A stretch of DNA of 6,501 bases from Nitrospinota bacterium (GCA_016212345.1 JACRGM010000228.1:1-6501); one strand, 5' to 3'; shown: positions 1-5,789, counted from the stretch's first letter. The notes: generated from the sequence alone by a model not told the origin. Numbers and translations are program-made.

Positions 1-174
1 ATGGTCGCTGTCCATTTTTATAGAGGCTTGGTATTAGCTCCCAGGATTGCACGAACAGAACCTGCTTCCCAAAAAGCATCTTTACAGAAATTGTCCCTGA
101 ATTTGGTCAAAGTGAATTTTTGTTTGGGACTGATTGTGTTACTATTCAGCGGAATTATATCTATTCTAAAATAA
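1..174 (+). CDS. 3' end of a small integral membrane protein gene (partial)
   Basis: The reading frame is open from the first base and ends at TAA (172-174), giving 57 visible residues. The first codon happens to be ATG, but no upstream sequence is available to judge whether it is a start; I treat it as internal. Residues about 34-54 form one strongly hydrophobic segment (LVKVNFCLGLIVLLFSGIIS) followed by a two-residue tail, so the protein ends in a membrane helix. The preceding stretch is polar with Arg/Lys and could be a cytoplasmic loop. The pattern of a short linker and then an Asn-rich start to the last helix recalls the C-termini of CopD-like and related small membrane proteins, but that is only a resemblance and I assign no function. 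No clear terminator follows; an imperfect hairpin begins 12 bases downstream. Confidence 0.4.
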   Translation: MVAVHFYRGLVLAPRIARTEPASQKASLQKLSLNLVKVNFCLGLIVLLFSGIISILK

Positions 175-185
175 AAATGTATAAA

Positions 186-262
186 AGCCCCGCACAAGGC
201 GCTGCACTGGATGGCTAGTGCCGCTGTGCTCCATAGCCACCAGTGAGCTTTGTCATTCGGCT
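186..262 (+). repeat. Imperfect long hairpin resembling a degenerate integron attC site
   Basis: Several paired blocks nest around a loop: AGCC 186-189 with GGCT 259-262, ACAA 194-197 with TTGT 250-253, GCT 201-203 with AGC 246-248, CACTGG 205-210 with CCAGTG 240-245, and TGGCTA 212-217 with TAGCCA 234-239. G204 has no partner, so it would protrude from the stem like the extrahelical base of an attC L box. The outer boxes fit the attC consensus poorly: 255-261 reads ATTCGGC where GTTRRRY is expected, and 187-193 reads GCCCCGC. The folding is seen; an attC identity is inferred. It lies directly upstream of a hicB gene, and toxin-antitoxin genes are common integron cassettes. It could equally be an unrelated structured intergenic repeat. 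Confidence 0.35.
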
Positions 263-282
263 AAAAAAGAAAGGGGGTTCAA

Positions 283-531
283 ATGCTAACAAAATACATA
301 CAAAAGGCAATGGAACATGCCTGCTATGAGATACTGTCAGATGACGGTTCATTTTACGGTGAAATCCCTGAATGCCAAGGCGTTTATGCCAATACTCGTA
401 CACTGGAAGAGTGCAGGAATGAATTGGAGGAAATTTTAGAGGAATGGATATTATTTCGGATATATAAAAATCTTCCAATTCGTAAAATTGACGGATTAGA
501 AATAAAGATTAGGGAAGAAGTCACTGCCTGA
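283..531 (+). CDS. hicB: HicB-family antitoxin (type II toxin-antitoxin)
   Basis: An 82-residue protein of the short HicB class. The N-terminal half carries the HicB partial RNase H-like fold signature: an alternating strand (YEILSDDGSFYGEIPEC, about 15-31), then QGVYANTRTLEECRNELEEILEEW (32-55), where the family has a G-V-A-x-G/T-x-T-x-E-E-C pattern leading into a helix. No C-terminal ribbon-helix-helix or HTH extension is present, as is normal for this short subclass. In the family, HicB binds and neutralises HicA, a small mRNA-cleaving toxin with a dsRBD-like fold, and represses the operon. The ATG is preceded by AAGGGGG (271-277) with 5-base spacing. The stop overlaps the next ATG (TGATG, 529-533), the usual coupling to hicA, but that toxin gene is wrecked here, so this looks like an orphan antitoxin. 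Confidence 0.85.
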   Translation: MLTKYIQKAMEHACYEILSDDGSFYGEIPECQGVYANTRTLEECRNELEEILEEWILFRIYKNLPIRKIDGLEIKIREEVTA

Positions 532-662
532 TGCCACGATTTGGCCCGATTAAGCAATTTGTCTTGGCTGGAGTGTCGTTGGCACTCCAGTTTGTCCTGT
601 TCGGTCAGGATTTGGGCCGTGCCGCAATCCTTATCACACAAACGCAATCAGCGAAGGAATAA
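531..662 (+). pseudogene. hicA: Remnant of hicA toxin gene: original start, replaced body
   Basis: The ATG at 531-533 overlaps the hicB stop. The first eight codons read MPRFGPIK, the typical opening of the HicA class that accompanies this type of HicB (usually followed by R-R/K-D/E-L-I and a G-F-x-G...G-S/G-K-H motif). From residue 9 the match ends: the frame continues as QFVLAGVSLALQFVLFGQDL and stops at TAA 660-662 after 43 codons, against about 70 for a functional HicA. The conserved glycine-rich turn and catalytic His are absent. The replacement sequence folds into tandem hairpins (568-631), so an inserted or recombined non-coding repeat seems likelier than gradual decay. A new short hydrophobic peptide could still be translated by coupling to hicB, but I have no evidence for it. 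HicA origin rests on eight residues plus gene context. Confidence 0.6.
568..631 (+). repeat. Tandem hairpin cluster inside the broken hicA
   Basis: Three inverted repeats follow closely. The first is perfect: CTGGAGTG 568-575 with CACTCCAG 583-590 and a 7-base loop. The second is TCCTG 595-599 with CAGGA 606-610. The third is AGGATT 607-612 with AATCCT 626-631, enclosing GGC 615-617 / GCC 621-623; it shares bases 607-610 with the second, so those two exclude each other. No run of T follows the first stem beyond TTT, so it is a poor intrinsic terminator. The structure and its place where the hicA body should be suggest a dispersed intergenic repeat, but no second copy lies in this window. Confidence 0.45.
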
Positions 663-731
663 ACGACTATGAAGTGGGTAAGTCGCTCACACGTACGATT
701 CATACACTATAAATAATTGCTAATTTAGTAT

Positions 732-737
732 TATAAT
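732..737 (+). promoter_or_regulatory. Candidate -10 box for the polA operon
   Basis: A perfect TATAAT lies 40 bases upstream of the preferred polA ATG (778) in an AT-rich stretch. It predicts transcription from about 744, leaving a leader of roughly 34 bases, and would exclude the alternative ATG at 736. No good -35 box sits 16-18 bases upstream (709-714 reads ATAAAT), so the call rests on the -10 alone. Confidence 0.35.
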
Positions 738-777
738 GTTATATATTAGAAACACTGCTAAAGGTAGAATTTATTAT

Positions 778-3477
778 ATGGAAATCTATAAAAGGCGTCT
801 ATACCTAATTGATGGCTCTTCTTATATCTACAGGGCATTCTTTGCAATAAGAGAGTATCTATCTAACTCAAAGGGTCTCCCAACTAATGCGATCTACGGC
901 TTTGCTATCATGCTCTTAAAGATACTTAAGGAGGAAGGCCCAGACTATCTCTCTATCGTATTTGACGCAAAAGGGAAGACCTTCAGGGAAGAGGAGTATG
1001 CCGAGTACAAAGCCCACCGCCCTTCTATGCCAGAGGATCTTATCCCTCAGATCCCATATATCTACGATCTTGTTAAGGCATTTAATATACCTATCTTGCA
1101 GATAGAAGGGTATGAGGCAGATGACATCATAGGGACAATGGCAAAGAGGGGGGAGAGAGAGGGATATCAGGTGACTATTGTAAGTGGGGATAAGGATCTG
1201 ATGCAGTTGATCTCACCAAATGTGAAGATGTTAGATACACTCAAGAATAGATTATACGGGGAGGAGGAGGTTATAGAGAGATTTGGTGTAGGGCCAGAGA
1301 GGGTAGTAGAGGTGATGGCCTTGGTGGGAGATACATCTGATAATATACCTGGGGTTCCTGGGATAGGACCCAAGACAGCAACAACCCTGATAAAGAGGTT
1401 TGGTGATATCGAGACCCTCTTTGATAATGTTGAAAAGATAGATAATGCCAAGTTAAAGGAGAGATTATTAAGGCATAAAGATCAGGCACAACTGAGCAGG
1501 AGGCTCAGTACCCTTGTAACCGATATTGATATAGATATTGATATGGATGAGTTAAAGAGAAGAGAGATGGTGCAAGATAGGGTGATCAGGCTCTTTAAGG
1601 AGCTAGAATTTGTCAGCCTCTTTAAAGACCTGACGCCAAAGGAGGATGTATCTGATAAAGACTACAAGATCATCTTGAGAAGAGAGGATTTTGAAGGATT
1701 GATAGAGAGACTAAAGATGACAAAGGGCTTTAGCATTGATCTCGAGACTACCCATAAAGAGCCTGTAATGGCCACAATAGTAGGTATCTCCATATCATTT
1801 AAAGAGGATGAGGCATTCTATATCCCTATCAGACACAATTATCAAGGGATTCCAGAACAGCTCAATAGCGAATATCTACTCTCGATGCTAAAACCGATCC
1901 TTGAGAACGAGAAGATAGAGAAATATGGACAGAATATCAAGTATGAGATAATTGTCCTCTCCTTGACAGGGATACACCTAAAGGGGATTACATTTGATAC
2001 AATGGTTGCCTCATACCTCATAAACCCATCCAAGCATAACCATAACCTAGAGGATATCGCTCTAGAATACCTCAATTATCGAATGACTTCATACAGTGAG
2101 GTAGTAGGGAAGGGGGCCAAGGAGATCAGTTTTCAAGAGGTAGATATACAGGATGCAGCTAATTATTCCTGCAATGATGCAGATATCACCTTCAAATTGA
2201 CAAATATCCTCTCACCCCTAATAGAAAGGGATGGGGTAGCAAGGTTATATCACGAGGTGGAGCTCCCATTGATAGATGTACTTGCAGAGATAGAGATAAA
2301 TGGGGTTAAGATTGATAAGGATTTTATGGAAGAGATGTCAAAGCATCTAGATAGGGAGATAAATCAATATGTCTCAAGGATATATGCTGGAGCAGGGGAG
2401 GAGTTTAATATAAAATCACCTAAACAACTCGCTACAATACTCTTTGATAAACTAAAGCTAAGGCCTATAAAGAGGACCAAGACAGGATATTCTACAGATG
2501 TAAAAGTGTTAGAGGAATTGGCCATCCAAAACGAAAACGGGCTACCAGCAGATATCCTTGCCTGTCGACAACTGATGAAGCTAAAATCAACATATGTTGA
2601 TCCCCTCCCTACAATGATAAACCCATCTACAGGGAGGATACATGCATCCTTTAATCAAACCGTCACAGCAACAGGTCGACTAAGCAGTAGCAATCCCAAC
2701 CTGCAGAATATCCCTATAAGGACTGAAATCGGCCGTGAGATACGAAAGGGGTTTATCGCCGAATCAGGGTCTATTATTGTCTCATCTGACTATTCACAGA
2801 TAGAGCTCCGTATACTTGCACATCTATCAGGGGATGAGACCCTGATAAAGGCCTTCAGAGATGGTGAAGATATACATACCAGAACCGCTGTAGATATCTT
2901 TGGTGTATTCCCAGAGATGATTACACCTGATATGAGGAGGATTGCAAAGGCTGTAAACTTTGGGATTATATATGGGATGAGCCCTTACGGTCTATCCAGA
3001 GATTTGAAGGTGTCACAAAAGATGGCCAAGGAATTTATCGAGAGATACTTCTCTCTTTATAAAAGGGTGAAGGAATATATAGACAGGACTATTAAAGAGG
3101 CCTATGAGAATGGTTATGTAACAACACTCTTAAGGCGTAAGAGATATCTCCCTGACATGGAGAGCAAAAACAGACAGATAAAGGAGTTTGCAGAGAGGAC
3201 TGCCATAAATACCACTATCCAGGGCTCTGCAGCAGATATCATAAAGATGGCCATGATAAATATCTCAAGGAGGATGAAGAGGGAGACCTTTGGGGGACGA
3301 GGCCTGAGATCAAAGATGATACTTCAGGTGCATGATGAACTGGTCTTTGAGGTACCTATAGATGAGAAGGAGACCATGATAGAACTTATAAGGGAGGAGA
3401 TGGAGGGGGTAATGGAGCTATCTGTGCCAATAACCGTTGATATACACTGGGGAAGGGATTGGAATGAGGCGTATTGA
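778..3477 (+). CDS. polA: DNA polymerase I
   Basis: A full-length 899-residue family A polymerase for repair synthesis and Okazaki-fragment processing. The 5' nuclease domain (about 1-290) shows LIDGSS (D12), FDAKG (D63), EADD (115-116), SGDKD (138-140), GDTSDN (185-188) and the H3TH turn GVPGIGPKTA (192-201). The 3'-5' exonuclease domain (about 300-480) keeps IDLET (D321, E323) and Y463/D467 (YSCNDAD), but exo II reads KYE with E390 where E. coli has D424. The polymerase domain is intact: TGRLS (R634), motif A DYSQIE (D671, E676), motif B RRIAKAVNFGIIYG (R720, K724, F728, Y732) and motif C VHDE (D853, E854). I chose ATG 778 because it places the first Asp as in E. coli, AAAGG precedes it (760-764, a long 13-base spacing), and the in-frame ATG at 736 has no ribosome site and overlaps the -10 box. 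It heads an operon; the PHP gene follows immediately. Confidence 0.97.
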   Translation: MEIYKRRLYLIDGSSYIYRAFFAIREYLSNSKGLPTNAIYGFAIMLLKILKEEGPDYLSIVFDAKGKTFREEEYAEYKAHRPSMPEDLIPQIPYIYDLVKAFNIPILQIEGYEADDIIGTMAKRGEREGYQVTIVSGDKDLMQLISPNVKMLDTLKNRLYGEEEVIERFGVGPERVVEVMALVGDTSDNIPGVPGIGPKTATTLIKRFGDIETLFDNVEKIDNAKLKERLLRHKDQAQLSRRLSTLVTDIDIDIDMDELKRREMVQDRVIRLFKELEFVSLFKDLTPKEDVSDKDYKIILRREDFEGLIERLKMTKGFSIDLETTHKEPVMATIVGISISFKEDEAFYIPIRHNYQGIPEQLNSEYLLSMLKPILENEKIEKYGQNIKYEIIVLSLTGIHLKGITFDTMVASYLINPSKHNHNLEDIALEYLNYRMTSYSEVVGKGAKEISFQEVDIQDAANYSCNDADITFKLTNILSPLIERDGVARLYHEVELPLIDVLAEIEINGVKIDKDFMEEMSKHLDREINQYVSRIYAGAGEEFNIKSPKQLATILFDKLKLRPIKRTKTGYSTDVKVLEELAIQNENGLPADILACRQLMKLKSTYVDPLPTMINPSTGRIHASFNQTVTATGRLSSSNPNLQNIPIRTEIGREIRKGFIAESGSIIVSSDYSQIELRILAHLSGDETLIKAFRDGEDIHTRTAVDIFGVFPEMITPDMRRIAKAVNFGIIYGMSPYGLSRDLKVSQKMAKEFIERYFSLYKRVKEYIDRTIKEAYENGYVTTLLRRKRYLPDMESKNRQIKEFAERTAINTTIQGSAADIIKMAMINISRRMKRETFGGRGLRSKMILQVHDELVFEVPIDEKETMIELIREEMEGVMELSVPITVDIHWGRDWNEAY

Positions 3478-3485
3478 TACAGAAA

Positions 3486-4337
3486 ATGAAAAGGATTGAT
3501 CTTCATACACATACAACTGCATCTGATGGTTCCTACACTCCTAAGGAACTAGTGAGGCTTGCATCATCTCTAGGGCTTTCTGCTGTGGCAATCACAGATC
3601 ATGATAATATAAGGGGGATAGAGGAAGGGATTAAGGCAGGGGATAAATATGGTGTAGAGGTAGTCCCCGGGGTCGAGATAAGTGTTGATTTCAATATTGG
3701 TACGATGCATATGTTAGGCTATTATATAGATTATCACAATTCGACCCTCCTTGAGAGATTGGCCTTTCTCCAGTCTCAAAGGGATATCAGGAATACAAAG
3801 ATCGTTAAGAGGCTGAATGATCTTGGGATGGAGATTACCTATGACGAGGTTAAGGCTGTTGCTGATGGTCAGGTAGGTCGCCCCCACTTTGCTGAGATAC
3901 TCTCCAAGAAGGGATTTGTCAAGGATTTTGATGAGGCATTTGACAGATTCCTTGGCAAGGGAAAACCTGCATATGTAGAAAAGGGGAGATTCAATCCAGA
4001 GGATGCCATAGGATTGATCCTTAATACAGGTGGTATCCCTGTCCTTGCTCATCCCCCCTATCTTTATATATCGAACTATAATGATCTGAGGAAGACAATA
4101 TCAGGGCTCAAATCATCAGGTCTTATGGGGGTAGAGACATATTATAGTACATATACACAGGAACAGACAGAGAACCTGATCAAGATCAGTAATGAGCTTG
4201 GTCTGTTAATAACAGGGGGTTCTGATTTTCATGGTAAGATCAAACCTGATATCGTTCTAGGGAGTGGTATGAATAACAACCTGAATATCGAATATACCCT
4301 TTTGGAGAGGATAAAGAGGTATCTTCATGAAAGATAA
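3486..4337 (+). CDS. PHP-domain phosphoesterase (RNase AM / YciV-like)
   Basis: A 283-residue PHP protein of the COG0613 type. Family members hydrolyse phosphoester bonds (5'-3' exonuclease RNase AM, or nucleoside 3',5'-bisphosphate phosphatase) with a trinuclear metal centre. Expected ligands are visible in order: H7 and H9 in DLHTHT, D14 in SDGS, D38/H39 in ITDHD, E64 in PGVEIS, H75 in MHMLGYY, H134 in GRPH, H189 in LAHPP, and D247/H249 in GSDFHG. The RPH insertion and length match RNase AM/YciV rather than histidinol phosphatase or the PolIIIA PHP domain. The start is uncertain: ATG 3486 gives the normal N-terminus (MKRIDLHTHT), while an in-frame TTG at 3474 overlaps the polA stop (TTGA) with GAGG only 4 bases before it and would add four residues. 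Either way the gene is coupled to polA, which fits a role in nucleic-acid metabolism. The exact substrate cannot be read from sequence. Confidence 0.9.
   Translation: MKRIDLHTHTTASDGSYTPKELVRLASSLGLSAVAITDHDNIRGIEEGIKAGDKYGVEVVPGVEISVDFNIGTMHMLGYYIDYHNSTLLERLAFLQSQRDIRNTKIVKRLNDLGMEITYDEVKAVADGQVGRPHFAEILSKKGFVKDFDEAFDRFLGKGKPAYVEKGRFNPEDAIGLILNTGGIPVLAHPPYLYISNYNDLRKTISGLKSSGLMGVETYYSTYTQEQTENLIKISNELGLLITGGSDFHGKIKPDIVLGSGMNNNLNIEYTLLERIKRYLHER
4315..4319 (+). promoter_or_regulatory. Ribosome binding site of the epimerase-like gene
   Basis: AGAGG lies inside the 3' end of the PHP gene, 7 bases before ATG 4327. It fixes that ATG as the start, although homologues usually begin about 15 residues later at the IKKIDHIGI segment. 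Confidence 0.65.
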
Positions 4338-4770
4338 TAAATCGGAAATCGGAAATCGGAAATCGAAGATTAAAAAGATAGATCATATTGGGATAGTAGT
4401 CAAAGATATCAGGAGAGTAATCGCCATCTATAATTCCTCCTTTGGGATGGAAGGAGGGGAGATTGAAGATATACCAAGCTATGGTGTTAAGGTAGCACAC
4501 CTATCTGCTGGTGATTCAAGTATAGAATTGATTGAACCTGTCTCTCCCTCAACAGGGATTAGTCGTTTCTTAGAAAAGAGGGGTGAGGGGATCCATCATA
4601 TCTCATTTGAGGTAGATGATATCCAATCCTCCCTCTCTATCCTAAAAAAGTGGGGTATTAAATCTATAGATAAAGTACCTCGAAAGGGGTCAGGTAACAC
4701 ACTCGTTACATTCTTAGATCCAAAAGGTACTAATGGTGTACTAATAGAACTCTTACAGCATATATCCTAA
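4327..4770 (+). CDS. mce: Methylmalonyl-CoA epimerase-like VOC protein
   Basis: A 147-residue protein of the vicinal-oxygen-chelate fold with two paired beta-alpha-beta modules (about 17-72 and 88-145). Metal and catalytic positions of the family are present: H20 in IDHIGIVV, E67 in SSIELIEP, H90/H91 in GIHHISFEVDDI and E141 in GVLIELLQ. Overall architecture follows methylmalonyl-CoA epimerase, which interconverts the (R) and (S) epimers of methylmalonyl-CoA in propionate/succinyl-CoA metabolism. The segment normally reading G-A-H-G...F-L-H-P-K is here GSGN...FLDPK, so a related VOC activity is possible. No mutase gene is in view. The gene overlaps the PHP gene by 11 bases. Residues 5-13 are encoded by a 7-bp tandem repeat and form a polar extension before the usual N-terminus. 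No terminator is evident after the stop. Confidence 0.8.
   Translation: MKDNKSEIGNRKSKIKKIDHIGIVVKDIRRVIAIYNSSFGMEGGEIEDIPSYGVKVAHLSAGDSSIELIEPVSPSTGISRFLEKRGEGIHHISFEVDDIQSSLSILKKWGIKSIDKVPRKGSGNTLVTFLDPKGTNGVLIELLQHIS
4339..4365 (+). repeat. Heptanucleotide tandem repeat (AAATCGG, 3.9 units)
   Basis: Three perfect AAATCGG units (4339-4345, 4346-4352, 4353-4359) are followed by AAATCG (4360-4365). The tract starts just after the PHP stop codon and lies in the fifth to thirteenth codons of the epimerase-like gene. Seven is not a multiple of three, so a change in copy number shifts that frame. Reading through on paper, losing one unit gives TAG after 15 codons and gaining one also reaches an early TAA. 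Confidence 0.85.
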
Positions 4771-4817
4771 TCATCAAGGGTGTTCCGTATTTATGTAAAA
4801 TATCGGGAAAAGGATCC

Positions 4818-4939
4818 ATAGATTTCCATATAACAAATTACACGGCGTTATCAGTCGAAATCCTCGACGGCGTACCGCTCAGTACGCCTTACTCGGATTT
4901 CTCCCTCTAGCCTTGTGTAATTTATTATCTGAAAATCTA
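4818..4939 (+). mobile_element. MITE-like element, copy 1
   Basis: A 122-bp non-coding element, identical at every base to 5549-5670. Its ends are inverted repeats: the first 25 bases from TAGATTT (4819) match the reverse complement of the last 25 with three mismatches, and both ends finish in TA, as expected of elements moved by Tc1/mariner- or IS630-type transposases. Inside is a nested hairpin: GAAATCC 4857-4863 with GGATTTC 4895-4901 and GGCGTAC 4869-4875 with GTACGCC 4882-4888. No transposase gene is present, so movement would need one in trans. It ends three bases before the Shine-Dalgarno of the DUF502 gene and would put its hairpin in that mRNA leader if transcription starts upstream. 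Family assignment is inferred. Confidence 0.8.
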
Positions 4940-4942
4940 CAT

Positions 4943-4948
4943 AAGGAG
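4943..4948 (+). promoter_or_regulatory. Ribosome binding site of the DUF502 gene
   Basis: AAGGAG sits 6 bases before ATG 4955, a near-ideal arrangement. It settles the start against an in-frame TTG at 4913, whose extra 14 codons would come mostly from the MITE terminal repeat. Confidence 0.85.
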
Positions 4949-4954
4949 ATCTTC

Positions 4955-5497
4955 ATGAAGAAACTGACAAAATACTTTTTTGAAGGACTTTTAGTTCTGG
5001 TTCCGCTGGTTGCAACAATCTATGTAATTTACATCATATTTGTAAAAATCGACAGGCTATTTAGATTTGAAATACCGGGGATGGGATTTGCTGCAACTAT
5101 CCTGATAATAACCGCAATAGGATTTATTGCCTCTAATTTTCTAACAAAGGGGCTAATTCGTCTTATAGACCGGATTTTTAGCCGTCTGCCCCTTGTAAAG
5201 ATGATTTACACCTCCATAAAAGATCTCATTGGAGCATTTGTCGGCGAAAAGAAGGGATTCAATAAGCCTGTATTCGTCGCACTTTCACCCGAGAGCAACA
5301 TCAGGGTTATAGGCTTTGTCACACGCGAGAGTTTAAACAACATTGGACTGGCTGATAGCGTTGCTGTTTATCTCCCGCAGTCCTATAACTTTGCAGGGAA
5401 TCTGATAGTTGTTCCTAAAGATCAGGTTACACCAATAAGTGCTGAAGGTGGTAGGGTTATGGCATTTATTGTATCCGGTGGAATAACAGCACAATAG
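4955..5497 (+). CDS. DUF502 family membrane protein
   Basis: A 180-residue inner-membrane protein of the DUF502 (COG2928) family, whose biochemical role is not established. Two TM helices are visible, residues about 8-30 (FFEGLLVLVPLVATIYVIYI) and 43-63. Next come the family's amphipathic LPLVKMIYTSIKD segment (78-90) and a soluble C-terminal domain with PQSYNFAGNLIVVPKDQV (141-158) and a closing Gly-rich stretch, GGRVMAFIVSGG (165-176). Length is slightly below the usual roughly 200. A strong Shine-Dalgarno decides the start. The gene stands alone between two identical MITEs, 15 bases after the first and 51 bases before the second. Its arginine codons are half CGN (4 of 8), against roughly one in six in polA, a small-sample hint of a different history. 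Its promoter is either within or upstream of the MITE. Confidence 0.9.
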   Translation: MKKLTKYFFEGLLVLVPLVATIYVIYIIFVKIDRLFRFEIPGMGFAATILIITAIGFIASNFLTKGLIRLIDRIFSRLPLVKMIYTSIKDLIGAFVGEKKGFNKPVFVALSPESNIRVIGFVTRESLNNIGLADSVAVYLPQSYNFAGNLIVVPKDQVTPISAEGGRVMAFIVSGGITAQ

Positions 5498-5548
5498 CCT
5501 ATAATTACAACTGTCTATAGTCTACTGTCTGAATCACAGTCTTCTCCT

Positions 5549-5670
5549 ATAGATTTCCATATAACAAATTACACGGCGTTATCAGTCGAAATCCTCGACG
5601 GCGTACCGCTCAGTACGCCTTACTCGGATTTCTCCCTCTAGCCTTGTGTAATTTATTATCTGAAAATCTA
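5549..5670 (+). mobile_element. MITE-like element, copy 2
   Basis: A direct-orientation copy of 4818-4939 with no differences across 122 bases, offset by 731 bases. It has the same TAGATTT...AAATCTA ends and the same internal hairpin (GGCGTAC 5600-5606 with GTACGCC 5613-5619). The flanks differ from copy 1 (preceded by TCCT, followed by TATC), so the shared block ends sharply and was not part of a longer duplication. The TATA/TATA flanks would fit a TA target duplication. It lies between the DUF502 gene and the promoter region of the antitoxin-like gene. Confidence 0.8.
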
Positions 5671-5760
5671 TATCGCTCACTCAGTGCATTGCACTCGCAC
5701 AACAGCGTACTCTGCGTTCTCTGCAGTAAGCTGAATTTTTACAGGTCCTTTAATGTGAAT

Positions 5761-5789
5761 TTGATTTATTGATTATTAGTTATTATATT
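5761..5789 (+). promoter_or_regulatory. Candidate sigma70-type promoter for the DUF2281 gene
   Basis: TTGATT (5761-5766) and TATATT (5784-5789) are separated by 17 bases in a very AT-rich stretch, matching 4/6 and 5/6 of the sigma70 consensus. Transcription would start near 5796, about 56 bases before the ATG. AT richness makes chance matches likely. The remainder of 5671-5851 shows only a short palindrome (AGTGCATTGCACT, 5684-5696) and no gene. Confidence 0.4.

Noticed and set aside
568..593. Intrinsic terminator after hicB
   Set aside because: The 8-bp stem is perfect, but only TTT follows before a mixed sequence, so the U-tract needed for Rho-independent termination is missing.
215..647. 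Minus-strand open frames across hicB and the flanking hairpins
   Set aside because: They are antisense to a well-supported gene, lack ribosome sites and show no domain pattern.
736..777. Upstream in-frame ATG as the polA start, adding 14 residues
   Set aside because: It has no Shine-Dalgarno, lies inside the TATAAT box, and the extension has no counterpart in family A polymerases; ATG 778 gives the standard N-terminus.
1522..1548. Short GATATN repeat encoding alternating Asp-Ile in PolI
   Set aside because: It falls at the end of the 5' nuclease domain, where other PolI proteins also have an acidic, hydrophobic-alternating stretch; the DNA repeat follows from codon choice and stays in frame.
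4913..4954. In-frame TTG as the start of the DUF502 gene
   Set aside because: Most of the added codons are MITE terminal repeat, while ATG 4955 has AAGGAG at 6-base spacing.
5510..5530. Three heptamers (ACTGTCT, ATAGTCT, ACTGTCT) after the DUF502 stop
   Set aside because: The middle unit is imperfect and the tract is only 21 bases, within reach of chance; no operator or array can be claimed.
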